64,000 nt of DNA. Origin: Paenibacillus sp. FSL R7-0273 (GTDB lineage Bacteria; Bacillota; Bacilli; Paenibacillales; Paenibacillaceae). Positions within the stretch are counted from its first letter, which is position 1, and every line of letters begins with the position of its first letter. The position numbers were made by a program, and so were the translations under genes. Below, piece after piece: positions 43,217 through 51,770 of this stretch. The notes beneath the pieces are model-generated. The model saw nothing but the letters and a program-made list of their open reading frames with translations. It had not been told where the DNA came from and ran no database searches. The stretch is from the NCBI RefSeq assembly GCF_000758625.1, contig NZ_CP009283.1, positions 2,925,501-2,989,500 of the forward strand, read 5' to 3'.

Positions 43217-43338
43217 GTTCCACTATGGATGGCATTTACACAATATTCCAAAGGCGGTAGACTTACATGAGGGCAGCTAACTGCGGAAGAGTGGAGTAGA
43301 TTTCACCGGAAATACAGAACAGGGGAGGAAGAATACAT

Positions 43339-43767
43339 ATGAAAGAAAATCTTGTAGTTAAGCTTGGTTCAAGTCTGATCTTGGGCATTTCCTTTATTAT
43401 AGGCTGCCTGATTATAAGTGGTGAACGTGCGGATAGCAGCGAGAAAGCCGCCCAAGCGGCATTGGCCCAGGTACAGACTGAAGCCAAAGCTCAGGCTGAG
43501 CTGCTGGCGAAGACAGAGGCTCAGGGCAAAGAGGTACTGAATCTCCAGGAGACAGCACAGCTGTTGGGTCTTGAGGAGGATCAGGTAATGAACATTATAA
43601 GGGCTGAGCACACTATTCTGAGTCAAACCGGAAGCTTTTATGGGGATATGCTGCCCTATTTAAAAGTGGATGAGAAATATTTTTTCAGCAGGACATCCGT
43701 TTTGGAATGGGTTCAGGCAGTGATGCTTGATAAACGGATTTATAACGGAGCGGAAAGAATAAGCTAA
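43339..43767 (+). CDS. Membrane-anchored protein with HTH-like C-terminal domain
   Basis: A 142-residue protein. One N-terminal TM helix (~9-27; GSSLILGISFIIGCLIISGE), then an Ala/Glu/Lys-rich coiled-coil stretch (~30-65), then a C-terminal excisionase/MerR-like helix-turn-helix (~66-135; LNLQETAQLLGLEEDQVMNI). The HTH probably faces the cytoplasm or is reused for protein binding. AGGGGAGGAAGAATACAT precedes the ATG. I do not know a characterised homologue. Confidence 0.75.
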   Translation: MKENLVVKLGSSLILGISFIIGCLIISGERADSSEKAAQAALAQVQTEAKAQAELLAKTEAQGKEVLNLQETAQLLGLEEDQVMNIIRAEHTILSQTGSFYGDMLPYLKVDEKYFFSRTSVLEWVQAVMLDKRIYNGAERIS

Positions 43768-43811
43768 AATATACTGTGTTTGATTGAATCCCAAACTATT
43801 CGTGAAAGTAA

Positions 43812-43840
43812 TTGACAAACTTTTGGACCCCAACTATACT
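43812..43840 (+). promoter_or_regulatory. Sigma-A promoter of the VOC dioxygenase operon
   Basis: TTGACA at 43812-43817 and TATACT at 43835-43840 are separated by exactly 17 bp. The Rrf2-type dyad begins 15 bp after the -10, where a bound repressor would block initiation. Confidence 0.8.
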
Positions 43841-43854
43841 AAAGTTAGTTAAGA

Positions 43855-43873
43855 TGTAACGGTAACAGTTACA
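43855..43873. promoter_or_regulatory. Operator-like 19-bp dyad upstream of VOC operon
   Basis: TGTAACGGTAACAGTTACA has perfect 6-bp arms TGTAAC / GTTACA with a 7-bp centre, the same spacing as the dyad before the Rrf2 gene. It overlaps the expected start of transcription. Confidence 0.65.
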
Positions 43874-43957
43874 AGTGAATGACATTAGTAGCAGAAGCTA
43901 ACACTAAGCTGCAATTACCTGGTATAGCGGATGCAGCCACCTCAGGAGGGGTTCAAT

Positions 43958-44830
43958 ATGACGGCAAAAGCGGTTTTACATGAGAGCACACAGATTGGTC
44001 TTGTACAGATAAGAGTGAGTGACTTAGAGCGTTCACTCGCTTTTTATCAGAATGTGATTGGGCTTCAGGTTCTGCGCCGTCAGGGCCGGGAAGCAGTAAT
44101 GACCGCTGACGGCCGTCAGGCGCTGCTGGTGCTGCGGGAGATTGAACGTCCTCAGCTGTTAAGCCGCAAGGGCGCCGGATTATACCACTTTGCCATTCTG
44201 CTGCCGGACCGCCCGAATCTTGGGCTGGTGCTGCGTAATCTGATTGCAGCGGATATCGAGATCGGTCAGGGCGACCATCTGGTGAGTGAGGCCCTGTATA
44301 TTCAGGACCCGGACAATAACGGAATTGAGCTGTACCGTGACCGTCCCCGTGATACCTGGCAGCGGGATTCTGCCGGAGATGTTGTAATGACCACCGATCC
44401 GGTGGATGTAGATGGACTGCTCGCTGCTTCAGAAGGGCTAGCCTGGGAGGGCCTGCCGGCAGGTACTATTATCGGGCATGTGCATTTTCATGTGGGTGAT
44501 CTTGCCGAGGCCAAGAAATTTTATGTGGATGCGCTCGGCTTTGAACCGACCACCCAATACGGGAGTTCCGCATTATTCATCTCGGCAGGCGGGTACCATC
44601 ATCATATGGGCCTGAATGTCTGGGCAGGACAAGGTGCGCCGGCTACTCCGGCGAACGCTCCGGGCATTGATTACTTTACCCTGCAGCTGCCGGACGTACA
44701 CGAAATAACAACAGTCGCAGAACGGGTTCGTGCTGCCGGCTATCCGGTTACGGAAACAGCGGACGGAGTAATTCTAACCGACCCTTGGAATATCGGTATT
44801 CACCTGACCGTGCAGCATCAGAAGAACTAA
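43958..44830 (+). CDS. VOC family ring-cleaving-dioxygenase-like protein (CatE-like)
   Basis: A 290-residue protein with two vicinal-oxygen-chelate modules (~10-125 and ~168-285). The C-terminal module carries the metal-binding pattern GHVHFHVGDL and a His-rich stretch (GGYHHHMGLNVW), then the Glu-region usual for extradiol dioxygenases. It resembles B. subtilis CatE/YfiE, which opens catechol. ATG 43958 follows CTCAGGAGGGGTTCAAT. It forms an operon with the NAD(P)-binding gene 19 bp downstream and is probably repressed by the Rrf2 regulator. Confidence 0.87.
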   Translation: MTAKAVLHESTQIGLVQIRVSDLERSLAFYQNVIGLQVLRRQGREAVMTADGRQALLVLREIERPQLLSRKGAGLYHFAILLPDRPNLGLVLRNLIAADIEIGQGDHLVSEALYIQDPDNNGIELYRDRPRDTWQRDSAGDVVMTTDPVDVDGLLAASEGLAWEGLPAGTIIGHVHFHVGDLAEAKKFYVDALGFEPTTQYGSSALFISAGGYHHHMGLNVWAGQGAPATPANAPGIDYFTLQLPDVHEITTVAERVRAAGYPVTETADGVILTDPWNIGIHLTVQHQKN

Positions 44831-44849
44831 TCGACCTGGAGGGATTAAG

Positions 44850-45485
44850 ATGAAAATTGCAGTTATAGGAGCAGGCGGCAAGGCCGGAAGTGAAATAGTT
44901 AAGGAAGCGTTGGACAGAGGACATGAGGTGACTGCTATCGTACGCAGCGCTGCAAAAGTTACTGACAGCCGGGCAGCTGTATTGGAAAAGGATGTTTTTG
45001 ACCTGTCCGCCGCTGATTTGCAGACCTTTGATGCTGTCGTAAATGCGTTCGGCGCGCCGTTCGGGCAGGAGCATCTGCATGTGGATGCCGGAAATGTGCT
45101 GATTAATGCGCTTAAGGATGCACCGGGGACACGCCTGCTCGTTGTCGGCGGAGCCGGCAGCCTGTTTGTAGATGAAGCCAAGACAACGAAGGTGGTGGAT
45201 ACACCGGGCTTCCCTGATTTTGTTAAGCCTACTGCACTGAACCAGGGGAAGAACCTGGAGATTCTGCAGGGTACTGAAGGCCTGAAGTGGACCTTTGTCA
45301 GTCCGTCCGCCAACTTTGCCGTCGGAGACAGAACAGGCTCTTACACCAAGGGCAAGGATCACCTGCTGGTCAACTCCAAAGGCGAAAGCTATGTAAGTTA
45401 TGCGGATTACGCCATTGCCATTGTGGATGAGCTTGAGCAGCCGCAGCATATCGGAGAACGGTTCACGGTAGTTTCCGAGTCCTGA
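44850..45485 (+). CDS. NAD(P)-binding Rossmann-fold protein (YwnB-like)
   Basis: A 211-residue NmrA/atypical-SDR-type protein. The cofactor loop GAGGKAGSEIVKEALDRGHE lies at ~7-26. There is no complete YxxxK active site, as in the YwnB group, thought to be flavin or NAD(P)H-linked reductases. In B. subtilis ywnB lies beside the Rrf2 gene ywnA; here the Rrf2 gene is 2 kb upstream and linked by a shared operator. CTGGAGGGATTAAG precedes the ATG. Confidence 0.87.
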   Translation: MKIAVIGAGGKAGSEIVKEALDRGHEVTAIVRSAAKVTDSRAAVLEKDVFDLSAADLQTFDAVVNAFGAPFGQEHLHVDAGNVLINALKDAPGTRLLVVGGAGSLFVDEAKTTKVVDTPGFPDFVKPTALNQGKNLEILQGTEGLKWTFVSPSANFAVGDRTGSYTKGKDHLLVNSKGESYVSYADYAIAIVDELEQPQHIGERFTVVSES

Positions 45486-45520
45486 TTCTGCTATGACGGG
45501 GGCTGCAACAAAAGAATTGC

Positions 45521-45558
45521 AAGAGGCATAACCGGATGATGCGGTCATGCCTCTTTTT
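45521..45558 (+). terminator. Intrinsic terminator after YwnB-like gene
   Basis: AAGAGGCATAACCG pairs with GCGGTCATGCCTCTT around a 6-nt loop, then TTTTT. Confidence 0.85.
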
Positions 45559-45602
45559 GGGATATAATGATGAAAAAAAGATGTGGAATGGAGCTGGGCA
45601 GC

Positions 45603-47624
45603 TTGGAGACTTTTCTTGCGGTACTGTTAATGCTTGGACTCATTGCGGCATCTAACGTTGTGAACAGATTCATTCCGTTTGTGCCGGTTCCCCTGATTCA
45701 AATCGGGCTGGGGGTTATCGCCGCACTGGTTCCTACGGGAATACATATGCATTTTGAGCCTGAGCTTTTCTTTGTTTTGTTCATTGCCCCGCTGCTGTTC
45801 AATGACGGCAAGCGGACGCCGCGCGGGGAGCTGTGGAATCTGAGGGCACCGATTTTGCTGCTGGCGCTGGGCCTGGTGTTCGTAACGGTTGTGGTGGCCG
45901 GGTACGCAATTAACTGGATGATTCCATCGATACCGCTGGCGGCCGCTTTCGCATTGGCGGCGATCCTTTCGCCTACAGATGCGGTGGCAGTCAGCTCGCT
46001 GGCAGGAAGGGTGCATCTGCCTGGAAGTATTCACCGGATTCTGGAGGGAGAGTCACTGATGAATGACGCCTCCGGTCTGGTTGCCTTTAAGTTTGCCATT
46101 GCTGCAGCCGTTACCGGTGTGTTCTCATTGCCAAAGGCCGGGCTCAGCTTTATCATCATTGCAGCCGGAGGGCTGCTGGTTGGGGCGGTGCTGTCTTTTC
46201 TGCTGATCCGCTTAAGCGTATTCCTGCGCCGGTTCGGCATGGAGGATGTTACCATGCATGTGCTGCTGCAGATTCTCACTCCGTTTATTATTTATCTGAT
46301 CAGTGAGGAGCTTGGGGTATCGGGCATTCTTGCCGTCGTTGCAGGAGGCGTGGTGTATGCCATTGAGAAGGACCGTGCCGCTTCGCCGCAGTATAAGCTG
46401 CAGCTCGTCTCTGCCAGCACCTGGTCTGTGCTGCTGTTTGTCCTGAACGGTCTCGTCTTTGTGATTCTGGGTGTTTCGGTGCCTGATGTGGTCGGGGTAA
46501 TATACCGGGATGAGACGGTCAGTAATTTCATGGTATTCGGGTACGTTCTGATTATTACAGCCCTGCTGATCCTGCTGCGCTTTATCTGGGTGTATCTGTA
46601 TTCTCTGATTGAAAGCCAAAGATTCAAGGAGCGGAGGACACCGCTCAAATCACTGGTCATTACTTCGATTTCAGGAGTCCGGGGAGCCGTTACGCTGGCA
46701 GGGGCATTTTCGATTCCGCTGGCCCTGGGAGACGGATCTCCGTTCCCGGAACGTGATCTTATAATCGCGCTGGCAGCAGGTGTTATTCTGATGTCACTGG
46801 TAATCGCCAGTATTCTGCTGCCGCTTCTTGCAGGCAAAGCCGAAGATACGGTTATCCAGACAGCAGGCGGAAGTACGGAGCTGGCGGCAAGATCTGTGGT
46901 TATTGACGCAGGCATGAGCATGCTGCGCAGTCTGGTCTCGGAGACGGGGGAGCGTATGAACCAGCCGGCTCTGCTGGAGTTCACCGACAAGATTGACCGC
47001 ATCTGTGCGCTCCGGCAGGATAATGACCCTGCAGCTGAGCGGAAGCGCCGGCTGGGGGTTGAAGCAAGGCTTAGCGGACTTGAGGCGGAACGGACCGAGC
47101 TGCGGCGGATGACGGAGAACGGTACCATTCCGGCGCCCGTCGCGGTTAAGATGGAAGAAATGCTGGAACATACGGAATCCATTCTGTGCCAGCGGTTTGA
47201 TACGCATGTGAAGTTCTCACTGACTGAGCTCCAGCGGTTGTTCTCCGGGTTATTCACCGGACGGCTGGGCGGTGCGGAGGGCAGGCAGGCTATCCAGAAT
47301 GCCGAAGAAGCCCGTAAAGCAAAGATCGCCATGTGTCAGGCTGCAGTCAGTGCGGTGAGCAGCGGAATCAATGATGAGAACCGGGAGGCGGCACAGCGGG
47401 TTATCGATAAATATGAACGGATTGAATCACGGCTGGAGCAGGGTGAGGGCTGGAGCCAGGACGGGATTATTGACGACCAGAAGCTGGAGCTTAAGCTGAA
47501 GGCAATCCAGGAGCAGCGCGATACCGTACAGCAGATGTATCAGAACGGAGCGATCAATCTCAAGATTGCCGGCAGGCTGCGCCGGTTTGTGGATCAGCTG
47601 GAAACATCGATTTGGGAGGATTGA
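45603..47624 (+). CDS. Na+/H+ antiporter (CPA1 family)
   Basis: A ~673-residue inner-membrane exchanger. About 12 TM helices (~1-410) carry CPA1 motifs: FVLFIAPLLFNDGKRTPRGE, AILSPTDAVAVSSL, EGESLMNDASGLVAFKFA (the ND pair that moves ions) and SGVRGAVTLAGAFSIPLALG. A ~260-residue cytoplasmic helical tail follows. The frame is open from ATG 45567, but a TATAAT at 45563-45568 overlaps that codon. TTG 45603, 9 nt after GGAG, gives the usual family N-terminus (METFLAVLLML); ATG 45588 is an alternative. Confidence 0.92.
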   Translation: METFLAVLLMLGLIAASNVVNRFIPFVPVPLIQIGLGVIAALVPTGIHMHFEPELFFVLFIAPLLFNDGKRTPRGELWNLRAPILLLALGLVFVTVVVAGYAINWMIPSIPLAAAFALAAILSPTDAVAVSSLAGRVHLPGSIHRILEGESLMNDASGLVAFKFAIAAAVTGVFSLPKAGLSFIIIAAGGLLVGAVLSFLLIRLSVFLRRFGMEDVTMHVLLQILTPFIIYLISEELGVSGILAVVAGGVVYAIEKDRAASPQYKLQLVSASTWSVLLFVLNGLVFVILGVSVPDVVGVIYRDETVSNFMVFGYVLIITALLILLRFIWVYLYSLIESQRFKERRTPLKSLVITSISGVRGAVTLAGAFSIPLALGDGSPFPERDLIIALAAGVILMSLVIASILLPLLAGKAEDTVIQTAGGSTELAARSVVIDAGMSMLRSLVSETGERMNQPALLEFTDKIDRICALRQDNDPAAERKRRLGVEARLSGLEAERTELRRMTENGTIPAPVAVKMEEMLEHTESILCQRFDTHVKFSLTELQRLFSGLFTGRLGGAEGRQAIQNAEEARKAKIAMCQAAVSAVSSGINDENREAAQRVIDKYERIESRLEQGEGWSQDGIIDDQKLELKLKAIQEQRDTVQQMYQNGAINLKIAGRLRRFVDQLETSIWED

Positions 47625-47626
47625 CG

Positions 47627-48157
47627 GTGGGAAACAGGGGAACGGTGGCAGATGAACTGATTTTTGAACAAGCTAAGGAAGAGCATCTGGCCGGTGTGCT
47701 GGATATTTATAATTATTACGTGCTGAATACGACGGTATCGTTCCACACAGAGCCTCTGACTCTTGACGAGATGCGGAGCTCCGTGTTAAACAGCGATCCG
47801 CGCTTCAAATCCTATGCTATTAAGCAGGCAGGGAGCTTAGCGGGCTATGTCCTCATAACCAGGCATAAGAACAAGCAGGCTTATGATACTTCCGGAGAGA
47901 TCAGTATTTATCTGAACCCGGACAGCAGCGGGCAGGGGATTGGCGGGCAGGCGCTGGCTTTCATTGAACGTGAGGCTGCAGCACTCGGCTTTCACGTTCT
48001 GGTCGCCACTGTCTGTGCAGATAATGAGCCAAGCCGCCGGCTGTTCACTAAGTACGGCTACGAACAAAGCGCCTTGTTCAGGCAAATCGGCCGCAAGTTC
48101 GGAAGATGGCTGGATATTGCCAGCTACCAGAAAATCATCGGACCGGCTAATGAATGA
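47627..48157 (+). CDS. GNAT family N-acetyltransferase (PAT-like)
   Basis: A 176-residue acetyltransferase. The acetyl-CoA loop is in LNPDSSGQGIGGQALAFIER, followed by VATVCADNEPSRRLFTKYGY. The N-terminal YNYYVLNTTVSFHTEPLTLD is typical of phosphinothricin-type (PAT/Bar-like) acetyltransferases, which act on glutamate analogues and related amines; the true substrate is unknown. GTG 47627 lies 7 nt after GGGAGG and 2 bp after the antiporter stop, suggesting cotranscription. Confidence 0.88.
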   Translation: MGNRGTVADELIFEQAKEEHLAGVLDIYNYYVLNTTVSFHTEPLTLDEMRSSVLNSDPRFKSYAIKQAGSLAGYVLITRHKNKQAYDTSGEISIYLNPDSSGQGIGGQALAFIEREAAALGFHVLVATVCADNEPSRRLFTKYGYEQSALFRQIGRKFGRWLDIASYQKIIGPANE

Positions 48158-48178
48158 AACAGCTGACCTCTCCATAGG

Positions 48179-48232
48179 AAAGGCCGGCTGCGGCAAAGGA
48201 GCTTCTCCCTTGACCGCAGCCGGCCTTTTTCT
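48179..48232. terminator. Strong bidirectional terminator
   Basis: AAAGGCCGGCTGCGG pairs with CCGCAGCCGGCCTTTTT across a ~20-nt loop; it separates the convergent GNAT and ThrE-type genes. Confidence 0.88.
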
Positions 48233-48245
48233 GCATGCTGGCAAA

Positions 48246-48686
48246 TCATTTCAGACCGGTGCCGCTAGGCTTTTTCCGGCGGAACATTTGACCCAGCACC
48301 TCGCTGAGCACAAGGCCTGTTGCAATTGCCCCGGATAACAGCAGCGCCTGCACACCGTATTGAATCGCCTGATTATTGTCATTCTCAACAAAATTACGCA
48401 TGGCATCATAAGCCAGCCCCCCGGGAACCATCGGAATGATTCCGCCGACACTGAAGATGATGACAGGCATCTTATACGAGCGGGCGAACAGCTGGCTGAT
48501 TACGCCGACTACAACCGTTGCAAGGAAGGTGGCGACCACGGTATCCAGCTGCGTCTCAAGCTCCAGATACAGAACCCAGCCGACCATCCCGGCAATCCCG
48601 CACTGCAGCAGCGCACGTGCCGGTGCATTGAACAGGATACAGAAGGCGGCAGCCGCGATAAAGCTGGTAACTAATTGCAAAATCAT
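48246..48686 (-). CDS. Threonine/serine exporter family protein, small subunit (ThrE_2/YjjB-like)
   Basis: A 146-residue membrane protein with about five hydrophobic helices and the family motifs AGMVGWVLYL, ARSYKMPVIIFSVGGIIPMV and PGGLAYDAMRNF. It represents the C-terminal half of ThrE, encoded separately as in E. coli YjjPB. It should work with the larger subunit encoded 31 bp upstream to export threonine, serine or an organic acid. ATG 48686 has AAAGAGG upstream; the frame is open further without RBS support. Confidence 0.88.
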   Translation of the reverse strand: MILQLVTSFIAAAAFCILFNAPARALLQCGIAGMVGWVLYLELETQLDTVVATFLATVVVGVISQLFARSYKMPVIIFSVGGIIPMVPGGLAYDAMRNFVENDNNQAIQYGVQALLLSGAIATGLVLSEVLGQMFRRKKPSGTGLK

Positions 48687-48717
48687 GAACGACAGACCTC
48701 TTTCACACCGTATATTT

Positions 48718-49485
48718 TTAGAATAGCGAGAGCACAAGCCCGATGCCGGTCCCGATGGCGAATGCAGTCAGGAAAGCGTCGGCTCCCTTGGACAGCCCGG
48801 ATACCAGGTGGCCGGCCATCAGGTCACGGACTGCATTCGTAATCAGAAGTCCCGGGACAAGCGGCATGACCGAGCCGATGATGATCTTGTCCATTTCCTG
48901 GCCGATGCCTGTCTTAACCGAGAGGAAGGTGGTCAGACCGATCAGGAAGGAGGCAGAGAACTCGGCAAAAAACCGGATCTGGACAAGCCGGTGCAGATAG
49001 GTCGCGGCTGCAAAGCCAAGTGCGGATACCAGCAGGGCCGGAAGTGCATCCCACAGGCTGCCCTTGAACATGACAGTGAAGCATGCCCCGGTCAGGGCAG
49101 CTGCAACAATCTGCAGCCAGAGCGGATAGGCATGGGCGGCATCATCCACCTCCCCCAGGCGTTCGCGGGCTTCGGCTGCGGTAAGCTGGCGTTCGCTCAG
49201 CCGGCGTGAAATATCGTTAACGTCCGAGACCTTCTTCAGATCGGTGGTCCGTTCCGCAATCCGGAACAGCTTCACCGGCTCGGTCCGGCTCGTAGTAAAC
49301 ATAATAACCGTAGGAGTTACATAGCTGTGCGCCCCCGGAAAGCCGAGCGCTGCGGCCATACGGGACATTGTGTCCTCAACACGGTATGTTTCTGCGCCGC
49401 TCTGCAGCATAATTTTGCCGGCCAGCAGGCATAGATCGATAATGTCATGCGTGGAAGTATTGCTGTTATTGCTTGTGCTGTCCAA
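48718..49485 (-). CDS. Threonine/serine exporter family protein, large subunit (ThrE/YjjP-like)
   Basis: A 255-residue membrane protein. An N-terminal soluble part (~1-110; LLAGKIMLQSGAETYRVEDT, VTPTVIMFTTSR) precedes five TM helices, with the conserved GSVMPLVPGLLITNAVRDLM near residue 212. It pairs with the small subunit just downstream. I chose TTG 49485, 11 nt after GGGGAGG; the longer frame up to 49566 has no RBS. Confidence 0.88.
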   Translation of the reverse strand: MDSTSNNSNTSTHDIIDLCLLAGKIMLQSGAETYRVEDTMSRMAAALGFPGAHSYVTPTVIMFTTSRTEPVKLFRIAERTTDLKKVSDVNDISRRLSERQLTAAEARERLGEVDDAAHAYPLWLQIVAAALTGACFTVMFKGSLWDALPALLVSALGFAAATYLHRLVQIRFFAEFSASFLIGLTTFLSVKTGIGQEMDKIIIGSVMPLVPGLLITNAVRDLMAGHLVSGLSKGADAFLTAFAIGTGIGLVLSLF

Positions 49486-49725
49486 CTTCGTTATATCCTC
49501 CCCTGAAATGTTATATATCCGATTGTCGCCGCAATTCACAAAAAGATCAACCATTATTAATGTCATTCTGCTAAAAGATAAAAATTAAACAAAATCGTTA
49601 TCCGATAGACTGTTTATGGTTTCCTAATATTTCATGTTTATATTGAAAATATAGGAATGTTGTGATATCTTTTGAAATTATACCGGAATTTTTTGGTAAA
49701 GGGTTTGATAAAGGGGAGGATTTAT

Positions 49726-51393
49726 TTGAAGGAGCTTATATTGAAGAATAAAAAGTTCGTTGCCATTACCCTGCTTTTAGTCGTACTAGCCTCAATAACC
49801 TCTACGATTACTCCTGTTATCATCCAGATTCTAAGTAGCCGGAAAACAGAGGCCGATACGGATATCTTCGGAATGGTTATTGCTGCAATGTTCATTTCCT
49901 TCGTGCTGCAGTTTGCTTTACTGATCTATAGACAGAACTATGCTGCAAAATTTAATACTGGGCATCTGTCGTCGCTTTTACATAAAATGTTTAAAATGAA
50001 CTATGATGCGTACAGCAGGCTTGAGCCGACCTACCTGATTAACAGGATTTTTTCAGCTGTGGACACCGTGTATCTGTTCATGATTTCCAGCTTTGAAGGC
50101 TTGACCCGGGCGGGCTTTATCATTTTCTTTTCCCTTTTTCTGGCTTATTCTGTTCATTGGTCCATCTTTTTATGTCTGCTGATTCTTATACCTGTGAATT
50201 TTTTTGGCTTCCGGTTTATAAATAAAAGGCTTAAGCACAAAATGGAGGCACTGCAGCACGAAGGCGCCACGGCCAATAAGGATTTGGTAACTGCGCTGTC
50301 AAATGCCGATCATATCAAGCAGCTGCCCGATTTTACATTCTTGGAGAAGGCCCTGCTGCCTGGAATAGGGAAGATGTATCAGACGCTGGCCAATACCAAT
50401 AAGTTTGCCCAGGGCGCAAGCTCGGTCATTGATTTTATAAACCAGCTCCTGCAAAATTTAATCTACGTAACGATCGCATACTCTATCACACAACAGCGCT
50501 TACCAGTGGGCAGTATAGTCATCATTGGTGTAGTATTGCCTCTGTTTTTTAACTCTTTAAGAGAGCTGACCCAGGTCAATCTGAATCTGAAAACACTGGA
50601 GGCTGCTATTGATTTTGTTAAAAGCGATCTGGATTCCAATATAGAGGCTGACGGCGCAGTACCCGTTACAACAATTGAGTCCATTACGTTTGAGCAGCCG
50701 GAATTTAAGCTAGGGAATATGGAGTTCGGCTATCCCCTTCAGGAACACATAAGCAGAGGCCAGGTCGTGTATCTTCGAGGTCCCTCGGGTTCCGGTAAAT
50801 CATCCTTACTGAAGCTTTTGCTGAAATTCCGGGCCGGAAGTGGAATCACAATCAATGACATGCCGATACATACGGTTAGTAACAGCTCTTTAAGATCAAG
50901 AATTGCCTATCTCGCTCAAAACACGGCCATCCTGTCAAAAAGCCTGGAGGAGAATATCGGTTTCGGTGAACGGCTGACCCCTGAACAGAAGAAGATTATT
51001 GAACAATCCGGTGTGATCGGACCCATTTTAAAATTAAAGGCTTGGGACACTTTGCTTACAGAGAACGGGGCTAATTTATCAGGGGGCGAGAAGCAGAGGA
51101 TTGCCATTGCCAGAATGCTGCTGAAGGATGCGGATGTCTATATTTTGGATGAAAGCACAAGCAGCATTGACCAGACCTCATCGGATGACATTTTTAATGC
51201 ACTGCTGGCTATGGCAAAGGATAAAATAGTAATATATACTTCTCATGACAGTGATACTGTTAAATATGCAACGGGTACGATTTCATTAGAGGCGGAGAAT
51301 ATCAATGATGAAAAGCTATTGGACGGTCGAGGAGCTGGCCAAGGAATTACAGGTGACCACCAGAACGATCAGAAATTATATGAAATCCGGTGA
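49726..51393 (+). CDS. ABC transporter, fused permease and ATPase (exporter type)
   Basis: A 555-residue half-transporter as read. Six TM helices (~15-295) are followed by an ATPase domain (~310-540) with Walker A GPSGSGKSS, signature LSGGEKQR, Walker B VYILDESTS and H-loop YTSHDSD. It is of the lipid, peptide or drug exporter type and would work as a dimer. The start is TTG 49726, 6 nt after GGGGAGG. The last ~30 residues (NINDEKLLDGRGAGQGITGD and on) are out-of-frame translation of the next gene and unlike any ABC tail, so the original stop was probably lost. Confidence 0.87.
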   Translation: MKELILKNKKFVAITLLLVVLASITSTITPVIIQILSSRKTEADTDIFGMVIAAMFISFVLQFALLIYRQNYAAKFNTGHLSSLLHKMFKMNYDAYSRLEPTYLINRIFSAVDTVYLFMISSFEGLTRAGFIIFFSLFLAYSVHWSIFLCLLILIPVNFFGFRFINKRLKHKMEALQHEGATANKDLVTALSNADHIKQLPDFTFLEKALLPGIGKMYQTLANTNKFAQGASSVIDFINQLLQNLIYVTIAYSITQQRLPVGSIVIIGVVLPLFFNSLRELTQVNLNLKTLEAAIDFVKSDLDSNIEADGAVPVTTIESITFEQPEFKLGNMEFGYPLQEHISRGQVVYLRGPSGSGKSSLLKLLLKFRAGSGITINDMPIHTVSNSSLRSRIAYLAQNTAILSKSLEENIGFGERLTPEQKKIIEQSGVIGPILKLKAWDTLLTENGANLSGGEKQRIAIARMLLKDADVYILDESTSSIDQTSSDDIFNALLAMAKDKIVIYTSHDSDTVKYATGTISLEAENINDEKLLDGRGAGQGITGDHQNDQKLYEIR

Positions 51394-51742
51394 GCTTTCA
51401 GGTGCAAAGGTCGGCGGGCAATGGCGGTTTACCTTAAGTGATATCCGGAAGCTTACCGGGGATACAGGGCTAAATAACCCGTTTACCGATTTCACCGAAA
51501 ACTTTAATAACCCCGGGACCTTTCAGCAATCCCTGTTGGCGTTCAACATTCCTGTAAAAAGCCAAGCGGAGCTTGAAGCGGTCAGGGATCAAATTATTGA
51601 GCAATACAATCAGGTGTATTCGGGACAGGACCGGAGGTTCTATTATGAGCTGCTGTCGCCTGATTATTTCAGGGTGGTTCTATCCGGAAACAGGAAATAT
51701 ACTTTGAATTTCGGTTCATGGATTGAAGAAAGATTTTATTAG
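51305..51742 (+). CDS. Helix-turn-helix (excisionase/MerR-like) protein
   Basis: A 145-residue protein. The N-terminal HTH_17-type domain (~5-52; YWTVEELAKELQVTTRTIRN, then YMKSGELSGAKVGGQWRF) binds DNA. The C-terminal ~85 residues (LLAFNIPVKSQAELEAVRDQ, YYELLSPDYFRVVLSGN) form an unrecognised domain, perhaps for ligand binding. GGCGGAGAATATCA precedes tandem ATG codons at 51305 and 51308. It begins 89 bp inside the ABC transporter frame, so the two are one transcription unit, and it may regulate that transporter. Confidence 0.82.
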   Translation: MMKSYWTVEELAKELQVTTRTIRNYMKSGELSGAKVGGQWRFTLSDIRKLTGDTGLNNPFTDFTENFNNPGTFQQSLLAFNIPVKSQAELEAVRDQIIEQYNQVYSGQDRRFYYELLSPDYFRVVLSGNRKYTLNFGSWIEERFY

Positions 51743-51770
51743 GACTGCTTATAAAGTAAGGATTGGCCTG

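Noticed and set aside
45567..45602. Start of the antiporter at ATG 45567
   Set aside because: The codon overlaps a consensus TATAAT directly after a terminator and has no RBS; a start at 45588 or 45603 is more likely.
46292..47332. 346-codon open frame on the minus strand
   Set aside because: Antisense to the Na+/H+ antiporter, Ser/Arg-rich composition, no RBS or family.
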